From assembly GCA_003232175.1 (NCBI GenBank), contig QILX01000254.1, positions 1 to 5,085 on the forward strand: a stretch of DNA of 5,085 bases. Reading direction: 5' to 3'. Origin of the DNA: Hyphomicrobiales bacterium. Its GTDB lineage: Bacteria > Pseudomonadota > Alphaproteobacteria > Rhizobiales > SZUA-8. A program made the translations under genes and the position numbers. Positions 4,543 through 5,085 of the stretch are shown here, piece by piece (position 1 is the stretch's first letter; the number at the start of each line of letters is the position of its first letter). The notes below the pieces were generated by a model. The model had not been told where the DNA came from, did no database searches, and saw only the letters and a list, made by a program, of their open reading frames with translations.

Positions 4543-5085
4543 CTAAAACGGGTTCCAGGTCGCTTCGGGAGTGTATTTCAGATAGCCCAGATTGACACCT
4601 AACCGGAGGCCAATTCCGGTGCGGATGACCGCAAGTGTCAATCCGTTTGAGCTGGACTGGAAATTCACCCCCAGCCCGCCGGCCAAGAATGCCGTTCCCT
4701 CGGCGGAGGTGAAAGTATCATAAATCTGGTCGGGATAAGTCATGTTGTAGACCAGAACCATGGTCCGCGAGCCGTCGGCGCCAAAATCGAATCCCAGGGT
4801 CGGCCCCTGCCAGAACACATTCTGGCGCTCGCCGGTTTTCAGCCTCAGTTCTCCTTCACCATATCGCAATCCACCAATTATGGCGCCCGAGGCCTCCTGG
4901 CCGACAATATAGCCCGCCGGCTGGCCGCGCCGGGCGAACACATATTCGATGATGCTGGCCAGCCCCACCGAAGTCTGGCCGAAAAACTGGTGCCCGGCAT
5001 CGACAATTTCAGTCACCTGGAAAGTCGTACCCGGTGGGCTGACATTGTCGGGCGAGTTTTGGGTTTGTGATTGAATGTGAGTTTG
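4543..5085 (-). CDS. eipA: EipA/DUF1134 family periplasmic envelope protein, N-terminus cut by the window end
   Basis: This is the C-terminal 180 residues of a DUF1134 protein; the frame stays open to the window edge, so the start and the expected signal peptide lie beyond it. The GTG at 5014-5016 is internal and not a credible start, since in-frame sequence continues upstream (PPGTTFQ before VTEIVDAGH). In order the piece shows EIVDAGHQFFGQTSVGLA (26-43), GYIVGQEASGAIIGGLRYGEG (58-78), FWQGPTLGFDFGADGSRTMVLVYN (91-114), GTAFLAGGLGV (130-140), IRTGIGLRLGVNLGYLK (154-170) and the family-typical C-terminus TWNPF (176-180). The family is represented by Brucella EipA, described as a periplasmic protein needed for cell-envelope integrity, stress resistance and virulence; its molecular activity is not established as far as I know. 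The symbol is given by family similarity. The gene ends with TAG and is followed by the coiled-coil gene on the same strand. Confidence 0.9.
   Translation of the reverse strand, partial: QTHIQSQTQNSPDNVSPPGTTFQVTEIVDAGHQFFGQTSVGLASIIEYVFARRGQPAGYIVGQEASGAIIGGLRYGEGELRLKTGERQNVFWQGPTLGFDFGADGSRTMVLVYNMTYPDQIYDTFTSAEGTAFLAGGLGVNFQSSSNGLTLAVIRTGIGLRLGVNLGYLKYTPEATWNPF

Overview
The window looks like a stretch of an alphaproteobacterial chromosome. It carries an alphaproteobacterial-style MaeB malic enzyme with a fused phosphotransacetylase domain, a DUF1134/EipA envelope protein (a family I know from Alphaproteobacteria) and an N-terminally anchored coiled-coil protein of a common alphaproteobacterial type. 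The backbone is GC-rich: a hand count of 1441-1500 gives 39 G/C in 60 bases.

Left part (1-1794, plus strand): most of maeB, starting inside the conserved DDQHGTA motif and ending at a TAA. The gene is broken near position 306. The malic-enzyme NAD(P)-binding half is read in one frame up to about 305, and the rest plus the whole phosphotransacetylase domain is read in another frame from 307. By comparison with the family, about six residues are missing at the junction, so the lesion looks like a net loss of 17 bases rather than a one-base slip.

Middle (1795-2979): a gene-poor, compositionally foreign stretch. From about 2045 the sequence becomes AT-rich (2161-2220 has 20 G/C in 60; 2821-2880 has 15 in 60). 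It holds one gene, a 179-residue P-loop ATPase of the AAA_28 type. The AT-rich block ends shortly before the 3' end of a minus-strand tRNA-Ser(GCT) gene (2980-3069). The other edge of the block carries a 24-base segment that matches the 3' end of that tRNA at 19 of 24 positions in the same orientation. This arrangement fits a small, degraded integrative element inserted at a tRNA 3' end. No integrase is present, so the idea is inference.

Right part (2980-5085, minus strand): reading leftward there is the C-terminal 180 residues of an EipA/DUF1134 periplasmic protein, a 170-base gap with a symmetric TTAACC-N9-GGTTAA element, a membrane-anchored coiled-coil protein of unknown function, a short gap with hairpins, and the tRNA-Ser. 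Nothing indicates a complete new multi-gene system. The most interesting signals are the tRNA-associated ATPase island, the maeB lesion and the symmetric element.
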